The position numbers were made by a program, and so were the translations under genes. Shown one piece after another: positions 46,694-57,071 of a DNA stretch of 64,000 nt. Within the stretch, counting starts at the first letter, position 1, and each line of letters begins with the position of its first letter. This DNA comes from Stereocaulon alpinum (lineage: Eukaryota; Ascomycota; Lecanoromycetes; Lecanorales; Stereocaulaceae): the NCBI GenBank assembly GCA_018257865.1, contig JAEUBA010000104.1, positions 30,296 to 94,295 of the forward strand. Direction: 5' to 3'. The notes beneath the pieces were generated by a model that saw nothing but the letters and a program-made list of their open reading frames with translations, ran no database searches and was not told the DNA's origin.

Positions 46694-47448
46694 CTATTTT
46701 TCATCAAGACAAACATCTGCTGATTATCACTTAGGTTCTGTTACGGTCACATAGCAGCTAATCGCATTACCACATTTATTCTCTCGGTCCAGTCACAACA
46801 AGGCAGACTGCCATTTCGAAGCGCGGCGTAGGGGTACTATGGGCACATTCGATGGCTTTCCAGTTTGGTATGCATGGCTCGGTTATACCACGGCATGGCG
46901 TCCGGCGAAGAGCTCCGGAGCACGTATATCGTCTGTATAAGTTTACGGCCATTTGCTCAGCGAAAGTAGTTGGAGCATGATATAACATTAATGCCAGAAG
47001 CTATGTTCTTGGAGCTAAGCTGCTCATAGCTCTCATTGCTCGATCAACACTCTTGTCAGAGATTGCTTTACAAACTACAAATTTTATACACTTTGCAGAT
47101 TACGGTATCATTGATCTTCATTTTGGTCAGAATTTTGGTTATTGAGAATCGAGGCGTGCTACAAGTTCTTGGCCATTACCATACAAAATACTTTGCGCTA
47201 ATCCAGAAAAGGCAGGTTTTCCCGGTGGTGGCCGCCGGCAATCTTCATCGTCCGCGAACCGGGCCATAAGACGTTAACGGCTCCCCCACGACGCTACGCA
47301 TACTTACTCATGACTCTTAGATTTCCCGCTGTGCTCGTTTGTCTCACTGCACCTATGTCATGGCTCTCCTTCCTGGTATATACCGTAAATATCGACTGCA
47401 TTGCTGACATTTTATTCCAATTCCATTTCATTAATGCCAGTGAGCGTC
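46694..47448. other. Intergenic region, 0.75 kb
   Basis: This is the 3' flank of NIK1 and promoter of the MFS gene. Only short ORFs (e.g. 47036-47269) without similarity. Confidence 0.45.
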
Positions 47449-49191
47449 ATGAGTCGAGATATCTTGGCATGGCGAAAACGAGATGCCTCCAAGCCACCGC
47501 CTTTGTTGAAATATAGATCTTCGTCTTGGTTCATTCTTAGTGTTGTCTGTATTGCTGTATTTACAGTATGTTCGCCAATCTTTTCCTTTGATCAAGAGAA
47601 TGGCTAGCAGGCTGATTGTGTACGTTTCAGGATATTTTCTTGTACGGCGTTGTAAGTTTACCAGAAAACCACCTTCTTGTTTCCCTACCAGCCGTCTCAC
47701 AGTAATACCAGATCATCCCAGTCATCCCATTTGCTTTGGAAGCTCGAGTTGGCATCGCACCAGATAATGGTACACAGACCCTATTCCGAATTGTAAGAGA
47801 AACCCCATGTATTGATATCCTTATCTATATAGTCCAACACTGGACCTCCGTCCTCCTGGCCGTCTATGGGGCTGCTGTCATTGCCTCCTCCCGTACGCCC
47901 CCAATTTCCACTCCAGATTCCCATCTCCTTACTAAAACAAAAAGCAATATGCGGCCACTTCGCCGACCACACAACCTCCCGCCGTCTCCCCCTCCTAATA
48001 GGTCTCCTTGCTCTCTTCGCCTCAACTCTCCTCCTCTGTCTCGGCAACTCCCTTCCTCTACTAATCGTAGGCCGTATCTTGCAAGGCATTTCCGCCGCTA
48101 TCGTCTGGACGGTCGGTCTGGCTTTGCTAGTCGATACGGTAGGGCATGAAAAGACTGGCGAGGCGATGGGATATGTCGCTCTAAGTATGAGTGTTTCAGT
48201 TCTCGTCGGTCCATTATTAGGCGGCGTAGTCTACGCCAGAGCGGGCTACTACGCCGTCTTCGCCATGGCATTTGGCCTCATAGCTCTCGACATACTCCTG
48301 CGGATCCTGCTCGTGGAGAAGAAGATCGCCAAGAAGTGGGATCCGGAACGCTCAGAAACAGCATCGCCAGTACCACCATCTTCGTCATCGACCGAAAAAC
48401 CCCTAGAAGCAGCACCCTCACCACCCAAAGACGCCCCCCTCCAAGCACCACCAGCCCACTCAACCTCATCACCAGAACCAACCCCCCACAAACCCCGCCA
48501 CCCCTTCACCCTCCTCCTAACCTCCCGCCGCCTCCTCGCAGCCCTCTACACAACCCTAACCTACGGCATCCTCCTAACATCCTGGGACGCCGTCCTCCCC
48601 CTGCGCACCTCCCACCTCTTCTCCTGGACATCCCTAGGCGCAGGCCTAATCTTCCTCCCCCTAATAATCCCCACCTTCCTCGCGCCCCCCATAGGCGCCT
48701 GGTCCGATCGCCACGGCCCCCGCCTCCCCGTAACATGCGGCTTCATACTCGCTACCCCGGTCCTTGTCTGCATGCGTTTCGTCGACCACAGCGGCATCAA
48801 GCAAGTCGTCTTACTGTGCGGACTCTTAGCGCTGCTGGGGTTGGCGCTGGCGATGGGTATGACGCCGTTACTTGCGGAAATCGCGTATGTGGTTTCGCAC
48901 AAGGAGAAGACGCATCCGGGGGCGTTTGGGGGGAAGGGGGCGTATGCGACTGCGTATGGGCTTTTTAACACGGCGTATGCGGGGGGGATGTTGGTTGGGC
49001 CTATTTGGGGCGGGTTTGTGAGTTTGAGAGCTGGGTGGGGGACTATGTGTTGGAGTTTGGCGGTGCTGAGTGTTAGTGGGGTTGTGGTTTCGGCGCTTTG
49101 GACTGGGGGGTGGATTGGGGCGCGGGAGGGCGTGGGGGAGGTGGAGAAGGGTGGTGGGGAGGTGGAGGGTGGGAGGTTGAGTGGTGTTTGA
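47449..49191 (+). CDS. MFS drug/amine-type transporter, 500 aa
   Basis: Five exons (47449-47565, 47631-47651, 47712-47769, 47833-47892, 47945-49191) close in phase to 500 residues; the second is only 21 nt (DIFLYGV). The first helix reads SSSWFILSVVCIAVFTDIFL and continues GVIIPVIPFALEARV. Motif A-like GHFADHTTSRR sits between helices 2 and 3, and the motif C region is GYVALSMSVSVLVGPLLGG. A Pro/Ser-rich cytosolic loop of about 60 residues precedes helix 7 (LLTSRRLLAALYTTLTYGIL). A second motif A-like GAWSDRHGPR is in the C-half. The layout matches fungal DHA1/vesicular-amine-like transporters (12 helices). The substrate is unknown. The tail is Gly/Glu-rich. Confidence 0.88.
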
Positions 49192-49476
49192 TGAGATGAT
49201 TTTTTGATGGGGGGATGAGGAACGCGTGTATCAATCTGAGAGGTTGAGCGTCATTTTGTATTAGATGGCGTTTAGCCATGTATAGCATGTTTGGGTATCT
49301 TCTCTTGTGCAGTAATTGCCATGGGTATAGGACAATTTTGAGCTCTGATAACAAATTAAGCTCGGCCTGCAACGCTCTCTCCAAGCGAAAACCCTGCGTG
49401 GTTGAAGTACGGGAGCAATGGATGCAAGAGGACAAACCCGGAGCAAACAGGATGCAACGACCTCCTCCTTCCTCTC
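49192..49476. other. Convergent 3' flanks
   Basis: About 285 nt between the MFS gene (+) and the coilin-like gene (-). Nothing is seen in it. Confidence 0.4.
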
Positions 49477-52400
49477 CTACCTACTCTTCGTCTTCCTCTT
49501 CCCCGAATTCGCCTTCGCAGGCACATTCCTCGCCCCACTCGACCTACTCTTTTTCACCCACCCAGGACCACTCGGCAGCACATAGCTATCGTCATCATCG
49601 TCACTGTAGATTGTATGTGGAGGATCACTTGAATTTGTCAGATCTACAATCTGGGACCCAACAGGCTGCTGCGAAGCCCGTGGCGTGCTTCCACCGTCAT
49701 CTTCGACGATAGCGTCGTCATCAAAGCCAGGCCATTCACCCTCAGGCTTCCAATCACGGTGATTTTCGCTTTGAGAGAAGGCTCGTCTGCCGTTGAGCCT
49801 ACCGGAAATTTTGCGCTTGGCTGGGGGTGAGATGGAGGCTTCTTGGGAAGAGAATTCGGTTTTGATGTCGATGTCTCGAGACATGCGTGCTTCGAATGCT
49901 TGGGAGAAGAGTGGAGGGAATTCTTCTTCGGAATCGGTGGGGTGGTCGCGGGTCTTTGAGATGTTTGGGGAGCTTTTCTCCTGAGAAAGACGGGTACGAG
50001 AGCGAGTACTTTGAGCTGGCGATTGTTCCATGCCACTCAAGGACAAGAGATCTTGAGATGGACGTTGGTGGTCGAAGCCGAGAGGGTCGGAGAGGTACTG
50101 GGCTCCTTCTTGGAAAAGATCGCTATCATCGCCTAGTCGAGGGACATAGCTCTCGTGGCCCACAGAAGGCAGGTCGGGGTACTCGACAGTCAACTTTGTA
50201 CCAGAAGCCATAGATGGAGCATTTGAGTTGGCAGGATCAGGAGGAAAGCTGTCAGCTACTTCGAAGCCCGGGATGTGCTCTGGCTTTGCGACTTTAACCT
50301 CCGCCGGCAGCGGGGAAGATGCAACTTCGATTGCATCAAAAGCAGGACTGGAGCTGAAGCCATGGAATTTAGGTGAGGGAGCATCGGCAGGGGCAATGTC
50401 TTCGTTATCACCATTTGTCTCAACGGTATCGTCCATTCGGTGGGCGTCCATGATTCCATTGACGCCAGAGCCAATACTTGACCGCCAGCCAGCTTCTCTG
50501 ATCAATTCGGAGATCTCTTGTCGAGTTTCTTCGGTTGGCATGATTGCCTCTACCTTCAAGACTACTTCTGCTGCGCCATCTAGACCGCCGAGTGGCTGCT
50601 CCGTTGCATTATGTGCATTGTGAAGGCCGGCTGTGTTGTTAGATCCCCCTTGTGGAGTGCTGTCGCTGTTCTCTTGGCTTCGCTTCTCCTGGCCCGGCTG
50701 CTCCTGGTTTTGATCCCTGCCATCGTCCAAGGCTTGGACTAGAATCGGCTCAATCAAATCTTCGAAGGCACTTTTGAATTTGCCGTTACGAATCTCGTCT
50801 TCGGCGTCGTTGAACCCTGGCATTTCAAACTTGCCGTAGATTCGCTCACCAGTCTCCTCATCATACTGAAAGTCTCTGGTAGGCTGATCACGCCTCGCAA
50901 AATCCATCTGCAGTATGCCCTCATCCATGACTTCTTTAATGATGGCTGTTCGATACTCGGATATGCTGGGCTGCCAGTTTGTTTGTGCCGACATCACAAA
51001 TTGTTTGAATGCGATGATGGTTCCAGCGGTAGCTGTTTCTCTTGTCAGCTGAGGGCATGTGTTTGGGTCTTCTGGCAGCAGGGGTAGATCTTGCGTGCTC
51101 TCGGCTTCCACAAGAGTTCTCTCCGAGACGTCTTCAGTCTCTCGCTGCAGCTGTTCATTGATTTGGATAGAGTCCTGCAAGCTCTCATCATGCGAGTACC
51201 CCTTCTCCTGCTGCTCAATCTCCGCGTTGCCGTTCTCAATAGGGCGCTGCTGTTCGGATTCGCGTCTAGGCGTATCATGCTGATTGTCATTTGCCGCTTT
51301 ACTATGCTGGCTTTGGTAAGGACTTTCTTCGTAGCAATTATCGTTGTTGCGCTTTCGCTTTTTGCTTTTACGCTTCTTATTTTTGCCATAATTGTATCCT
51401 CCTTGCTGTTGCGGATCCCATCTCTGGACGAAGGGGAACGGAGGCGTGCTTAGCTCGACACCGTCATAGCAGCATTCCACGGCCCGAAGATCGATCTTCT
51501 CTTTCCAGCTGTCATCCGCTGCAGCTGCAGCAATGTCATCTGCGGTCTCAATGTCCGTATTCGACTCGGGCTGTTTGACAGGCCTCACGTCTTTCATTAG
51601 CTTCTCCCTTATCTTGGACTCATCTTCTTTATTCTGTGGCGTCCGAAGACCTAGAGAGCCAAAGAGCATGCGTTTGGTTCCAGAGAGATCAAGCTTGGAC
51701 CGACGATGCTGAGGTGTGCTTGTTGGACTTTCTTTCGAGCCTTCATCCAAAGGTGATGTGGCAGTGCCAGTAACAATGCTGTCCACCACGGCTTCCGTCA
51801 CCTTCTCTTGGGCTTCTCTCGCGTTGGTCGGCAAATCTACCATCTGCTTGTCGTCTTGTGTGGCGATGGGAGGTGGGGCCTCCATATCGTCATTCAATCG
51901 CGCTTGTCCGTCGGGCTGTGGCAAGTCAGGCTCCATAATTTCCTGACTCCTCCCAGAACTGACATCAACGCCTCCAGAAGCAATCGAAGCTAGTAGGGCT
52001 TGCCTCCTCATCTCGAACTCAACGCTGTCTCGCATATCTTCCGCATCTTCTTTGTGCACTTGCTCTACCGTCTCATCGATGCTAGTCTCCCCAATTTGAT
52101 TAGTCCCGAGGAATCTTTGGTAGTCTGCAGTGTTCGCGTTAGTAGGGAGGAGGCCTTTGCCCTTCAGGTAGGCCAGTCTGTTACTCTTCCTTCTCCGCTC
52201 GTTACGCTTTCTGGTTCTCTTCGCTCCTTCACTAGGTGCTACGGGTCTGGAGGGTGAAGATGATGGTGCAGGCTCTGCGATTTCTTGGACAAGCGCTGTT
52301 TTGACATTGCCCATTGCCCATTGGTGCTTTTGTGCGGCCTTTTGCTCTTCTGTTCGCCGTGTCTCTGTCTTCGGTGCTTCTTGTTCGGCTGCCGAATTTG

Positions 52401-53866
52401 AGTCGCTACTGCTAGACGGATCGGAGGATGATGTTCCCGCATGATCAGACTCCTGGTCTAGCAGCTTGCTTGACTGTATTTCTGGTTCAGAATCCGAGCT
52501 CGAGTCGCTTGAAGATGATCCAGAGGACGAGGTCTGTTCACTACTAGACGCCTGAAGTTCTGAAGATGTTGATGAGCTTGAATCTGAGCCATCGAGGGAG
52601 TCCTAGCAGGTGGTCAGCATGAACTAGCCAATCATGCAAGGTAGCAGTGTGTTTGCGCTCCTCAGTTATTGTGATGCATTGAAGGAGAGAATGCTTACAG
52701 TGCTGCTATCGATGTCGTCAGCTTTTGGCTCAGCATTCTCCTTATCTGATTCATCGACCTCGGCAGGCTCGAAGTCTTCATTATCAGCTTCGTCCGAATT
52801 CTCAGATTCTCGATCCGTGGCAGGTGTTGCAGGTTCCTCGTCTTCAAAACGGACGCCTCTATTGCTGCCGCTTGAGTTGCGCCTACTCACACGTTCTGGA
52901 CTTGCAGATGATTCCTGGGTACCATTATGCATTTTCTTGCGAGTACGTTGAGTCAAGGTTGCAGGACTGCGTGTCCTAACTTTCAACGCTGGCTGCTTGT
53001 GACACGGCTCATCCCGTCCATATATGTCCAGCAAGGGATTCCGATATTGTCCAGCAAAAAGTCGACCGCTGTCGTCCGTCAATTGCAGCAAGCCTAGACC
53101 TTTGGGCGATTTGCGAGCTCTGGTAATTCTCGTAGAGGGAACCTGAGCGTTACTCACTGTCAAGCCACCCTTATCTAGATCAGCCTCCAGATCTTCCTGT
53201 AGATCTTCCAATTCTGCGTCCAAATCGTTGTCGTCCTCATCACCGAGAGTGAGGTCTTCGTCCTCGTCACTCCCCTCGCCTGCTGTAGCTTCGTCCACAT
53301 CATCGAAGCCAGCTCGTACCACAATCTGCGTGTCATCGAATAGCTCTTCGTCATTGACGTCCTCCTCCTCATCGTACGTGATCCGCCTTCGTTTCCTAGG
53401 AGGTATTCTGATCGCTGGTCTGTCTGCTTTTCGTAGGAAAGGCCGTCCAAAAGCAACGCCATCTATGAGATGTTTACCGTCCGCAGAGATCTGGTGACGG
53501 CCCGTAATTCTGCGAACACGTAGGTCTGATGTCTGTAAAGGCCTTATGCTGGGCATCCTCAGTTCTGTGTACGACTTTGTGCCAAAAGAGAACCTGCAGC
53601 ACTCACCAGACCTCATCATCCTCCTTAAGCACCTGTCCAACCTCTGAAAAATGCAAACATTCGAATCCTCGAACCTCTACAGCATAGTCTTCTAGTCCCC
53701 AATCATCGGACTCGAGGGGTATGATGTCGTTGACTTGTTCCACAAACTGCGAGATTGTTATGCTGCTTCCTGCCGCAGCGTAAGGCGCAGGGAGGACATG
53801 CCCCGCCGTCCAAAGCAATTGGACTGGTGGTAAGCCATGCCTTTGCACCGTCAGTCGAAGTCTCAT
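49477..53866 (-). CDS. Large nuclear protein, coilin-like, 1,414 aa
   Basis: Three exons (53607-53866, 52699-53557, 49477-52602; introns 49 and 96 nt) give 1,414 residues. The N-terminus (MRLRLTVQRHGLPPVQLLW; TISQFVEQVNDIIPLE; EVWMPSIRPLQT) reads like the ubiquitin-fold-type N-domain of coilin. Next come acidic runs and a Ser/Asp/Glu-rich stretch. The motif MGNVKTALVQEIAEP and KRTRKRNERRRKSNRLAYLK, an Arg-rich helix, follows. A second conserved block is WKEKIDLRAVECCYDGVELS, then PPFPFVQRWDPQQQ, similar in character to coilin C-terminal atypical Tudor sequence. The remainder is long and disordered, ending in a basic Lys/Arg tail. Coilin is a scaffold of Cajal bodies; that role here is inferred and tentative. 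Confidence 0.62.
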
Positions 53867-54123
53867 TGCTGTGACATGAGTCCCCCGAGCTCAGCCGATC
53901 CCGAGGGGAAATGCCGTGGGGAAGGAGTGGTGCAGGAAACGCGTGAAGTTGGGCGTCCCCGGGCGATTCGCTTATCGAGGTCGTGTTTCAAGCCTCCAGG
54001 TTGTGATGGAAACATACGTTGGCAACTGCTACTAAGCCATATTCTACAAAACGGAGGGAGATATTCTGAAGTTTCAAAATCTGTTCAAGACCTCAATTGC
54101 GTTTACACGTGAGCAACGAATGG
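53867..54123. other. Short intergenic region
   Basis: About 260 nt between two minus-strand genes. It would carry the promoter of the coilin-like gene and the 3' flank of RPA43. No ORF of note. Confidence 0.4.
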
Positions 54124-55170
54124 CTAATATCTTGCTCTATGCTGCAAACTCGCAGTACTATCCACTTCCATTGCACCATCATATCCATTGGTCAATGCAC
54201 CACTCATAGCATATCTCAGCTCGGCATTCCGGTTCAGCTGCCTCTTTCTCTTGTCCGGTGTTCTCACAGCTTCTTGTTCCTGCATATCCCTTTCTTCCTG
54301 CTCACTGAGCATAGTACCCTCTATACTCAGGAAGCCAGTATCACGGTCCATACTCCTCGATGTCTCAAGACTCTTAACCTTGAACCGTATCAGCCCCTCG
54401 ATCCTCTTGCCGTCCGCGTCTTGGAAGTAGCCTTGTGTGTCCTCCACGATCTCCTTCTCTGCGTCTGCATCGCTCTCACTCGTCTCCTCAGAGTCCGACT
54501 CCATACTCTTCGCAGCCCTTTTCAGCTTCCTCGTCCGTGAAGGCTTCAACCCTCCAGCCATCCATTTCCATCCTTCCGGAAGTCTTCTCTTCTCTATGCT
54601 CGCATTGAAGAAATTCCAGCAGACAAGGCCGAGATTGCTTTCATTCTGTAAGTTCACGTATCCTTCTATCACTGTGCCTTTCTGTGGCTTGAAAATGAGG
54701 AAGTCCGCAGTAAGCCAGATGAAGCTAGCCGCATATTCATCAATTGCTCGCGAATAAGCAGGGACTGAAGCTTGAATTGCGGAATGTGAAGACAGTCGAG
54801 CATTGCTGTAGGAAACAATGACGCCATGGAATGGTGGGTAATACGTGAGAATGAGAGGGGAAAGATGTTCCGCACAAATGCCTTGCAGTGCATGACGTTG
54901 CGCGATTGGTGGTAAAGGCAAGTATAGCGAAGAGGTCTGTTGATGGAATGGCGAGTCAATTGGCGATGCGAGTGGTAACGGAGGTTCGTTGTGAGCTATA
55001 GGAGGCTTCGAATGTTGTTTCGATTTATGCTTCTTTGTGTGTGAAGGGAGCGTGATCTCCTCTGAATCTTTCCGCTTGCGCTTCTTCTCACTATTCTGAA
55101 CATCTTTATCTTTCGACTTCGTGTGCTTCTTGGGCCTGGGAAGCTGCGGGCTGTCAATATCTACCGACAT
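54124..55170 (-). CDS. RPA43: RNA polymerase I subunit Rpa43
   Basis: Rpa43 is the stalk subunit of Pol I that contacts Rrn3. The Lys-rich N-terminus (KKHTKSKDKD, KKRKRKDSEE) is followed by the Rpb7-N-like part LYLPLPPIAQRHALQGICAE and the OB-fold region FIWLTADFLIFKPQKGTVIE, then GYVNLQNESNLGLVCWNFFN and SIEKRRLPEGWKW. A linker with acidic Ser/Glu leads to GYFQDADGKRIEGLIRFKVK. The frame is open to Met at 55218 (MAIHGTQF), but the Met at 55170 (MSVDIDSPQLP) suits the family better. It is single exon. Promoter region is 55171-55382, shared with the divergent DnaJ gene. Confidence 0.87.
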   Translation of the reverse strand: MSVDIDSPQLPRPKKHTKSKDKDVQNSEKKRKRKDSEEITLPSHTKKHKSKQHSKPPIAHNEPPLPLASPIDSPFHQQTSSLYLPLPPIAQRHALQGICAEHLSPLILTYYPPFHGVIVSYSNARLSSHSAIQASVPAYSRAIDEYAASFIWLTADFLIFKPQKGTVIEGYVNLQNESNLGLVCWNFFNASIEKRRLPEGWKWMAGGLKPSRTRKLKRAAKSMESDSEETSESDADAEKEIVEDTQGYFQDADGKRIEGLIRFKVKSLETSRSMDRDTGFLSIEGTMLSEQEERDMQEQEAVRTPDKRKRQLNRNAELRYAMSGALTNGYDGAMEVDSTASLQHRARY

Positions 55171-55382
55171 TGAAGGCTTGTCTCGAATCCAAAGAAATTG
55201 AGTTCCATGAATCGCCAAAGTTGCAAACTTTACGAAGTTCTCGGAAGTGTTCCGCGCCGCGTATAATTACCCGACCCGGCTGATCATGAAACAGTTATGG
55301 AGGCTGAGGACAGATCCTACGACCCAAAACTCTGTGAAGTTTTCGCACACTCTTTCACATTGTCTATGATGCTGCGGAGAAG

Positions 55383-56524
55383 ATGTCTGGTACCGTCCTC
55401 TCATACGCTGGTTGGGTGTTCTTACCTGGTGTATGTAGCTCTGTGATGGTATAGCAATCTTGCAAAACTACTGACGCGGTTCATGGCAGCTCGTCACAGG
55501 ATGGCTGCAGTCCGTCTACTACGGCATTACCATTCGCGCTGGCGAACCAAAGCCTCAGCCAGGCAGCCAGAGATACCTAAAACACCGGCGGACCATACAA
55601 ATGACAGTCATTATCGCTTACCTTCTTTATACGCTCTACGAGGCAGACTATTGGGTACGACAGCAGGGGAACTTCTACCAGGATCTTGGAGTATCACCAG
55701 AAGCAGGGGAAAAGGCGATCAAATCACGTTTTCGCAGACTCGCTGCCTTATACCATCCAGACAAGGTCTCCACCGAAGATCCTGTCGCACATTCAGCAGC
55801 AGAAGCCTACTTCGTCAACCTTAAGAGCGCACAAGATACCCTTTCGGATCCTATCAAACGCTTCGCATACGAGCGCTTCGGGCCCGACGTGCTAAAATGG
55901 CAGAATTGCAAAACGATCTATGATTACATATACACAGGCGCACAGAGCTCCTCCTTTCCTCTCTATGTCGGCTCTGGAGTGTGTCTGGTGATTCTGAGCT
56001 TTACGAGTTATCTACAATGGGGACGATTCTGGCGTTACCTGGCCCTGGCTTCTCTATTCGTTCTCGAATTCCACACTATTACTCGACCATACTACCCACC
56101 ACTTCTCACCAAAGTATTCAACCCATTCCTGACGACGTTCACTACGCATGCGCCCCTCGTACCTTTTCAACTTGTTGTCCTTGCCCGAAAAGCAACCTTC
56201 ACTCTGTTTATTGCACTCTCCCAGCTTGGCAACCTCTTCCCTCAACCTCCGCCTACATCGACTGCATTCAGCTCTCCACATGATCTAGATCAATTAGCGA
56301 GATTTGAAAACACTGCCAAGACTACCGAAGTGGAAGCCAGCAGGTTAATAGCGCTAGATATGGCACCCTTTGCTGGTGACGAAGTAGGACAAAGAGAATT
56401 GAGAGGACGAATTAAAGAATGGTTGGTTAACAATACTATCAGAAATGATCCAGAAGTTAGGAATGCGATGGGGCGAGCGATGGGAAAGAGAAGGCTTGGG
56501 GCACCAGCTGGTGCGAGGCCATGA
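55383..56524 (+). CDS. Membrane-bound J-domain protein, 360 aa
   Basis: This is a DnaJ-type co-chaperone anchored in a membrane, probably the ER. Exons are 55383-55430 and 55490-56524. The N-terminus (SYAGWVFLPGLVTGWLQSVY) is hydrophobic, followed by MTVIIAYLLYTLYEADYWV. The J domain has NFYQDLGVSPEAGEKAIKSR and the HPD tripeptide in ALYHPDKVST, and ends with RFAYERFGPD. Two to three further membrane segments follow (FPLYVGSGVCLVILSFTSYL; RYLALASLFVLEF; VLARKATFTLFIAL). The tail has FENTAKTTEVEASRL and RIKEWLVNNTI. The layout is like conserved ascomycete membrane DnaJ proteins and not Sec63, which has a Brl domain that is absent here. Confidence 0.87.
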
Positions 56525-57071
56525 CTGATGTCATGCATGGCCTCGGATAGAGGAATGTATTCACGGGCGTAAAGAAGGAGTAAACGAGGGCTTCAAGATG
56601 TATCATTTATTTGGACACCGAATCATCATATCTGAAGAGACTAAAACCAGATATGCTAGGTAGGCTAGAAATCATTAGACGTCAAGTGATGAAAAGGACA
56701 CATCACTATCACCCCAAGCAAATCAAGAAAACCTGGCTCCACGCCCGCTTCGAATAACAAGCTCCCAGTTCCCTTTTGACACTACGTGCCCCAAATCCAG
56801 CTCCCTTACCCAGCCTTTTTGCAGAACACTAAACCTCGGCTGGAACGGTATCACCAGGATCGAAGTCCTCGCTCTGTCTCAGCACCAAAGTCCCATCTCA
56901 ATACCCATGATGAGTACCATGCTTTCAGCTCTGCACTTACGTCTCAGTGCGAGGTGCCAACCCCATACTCTTCAATTTAAGAGAAATATCATCCGCATGC
57001 TCATTATCGAATAGCGCTATTCCAGCTCCCCAGCCATTTCTCCTTCCACTTTTCTCATTATACATCGAGCT
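56525..57071. other. Convergent intergenic region
   Basis: About 550 nt between the DnaJ gene (+) and the HET gene (-). No coding evidence. Confidence 0.45.

Noticed and set aside
43699..46716. Several long minus-strand ORFs
   Set aside because: They are antisense to the NIK1 HAMP and kinase domains, whose plus-strand frame is fully conserved.
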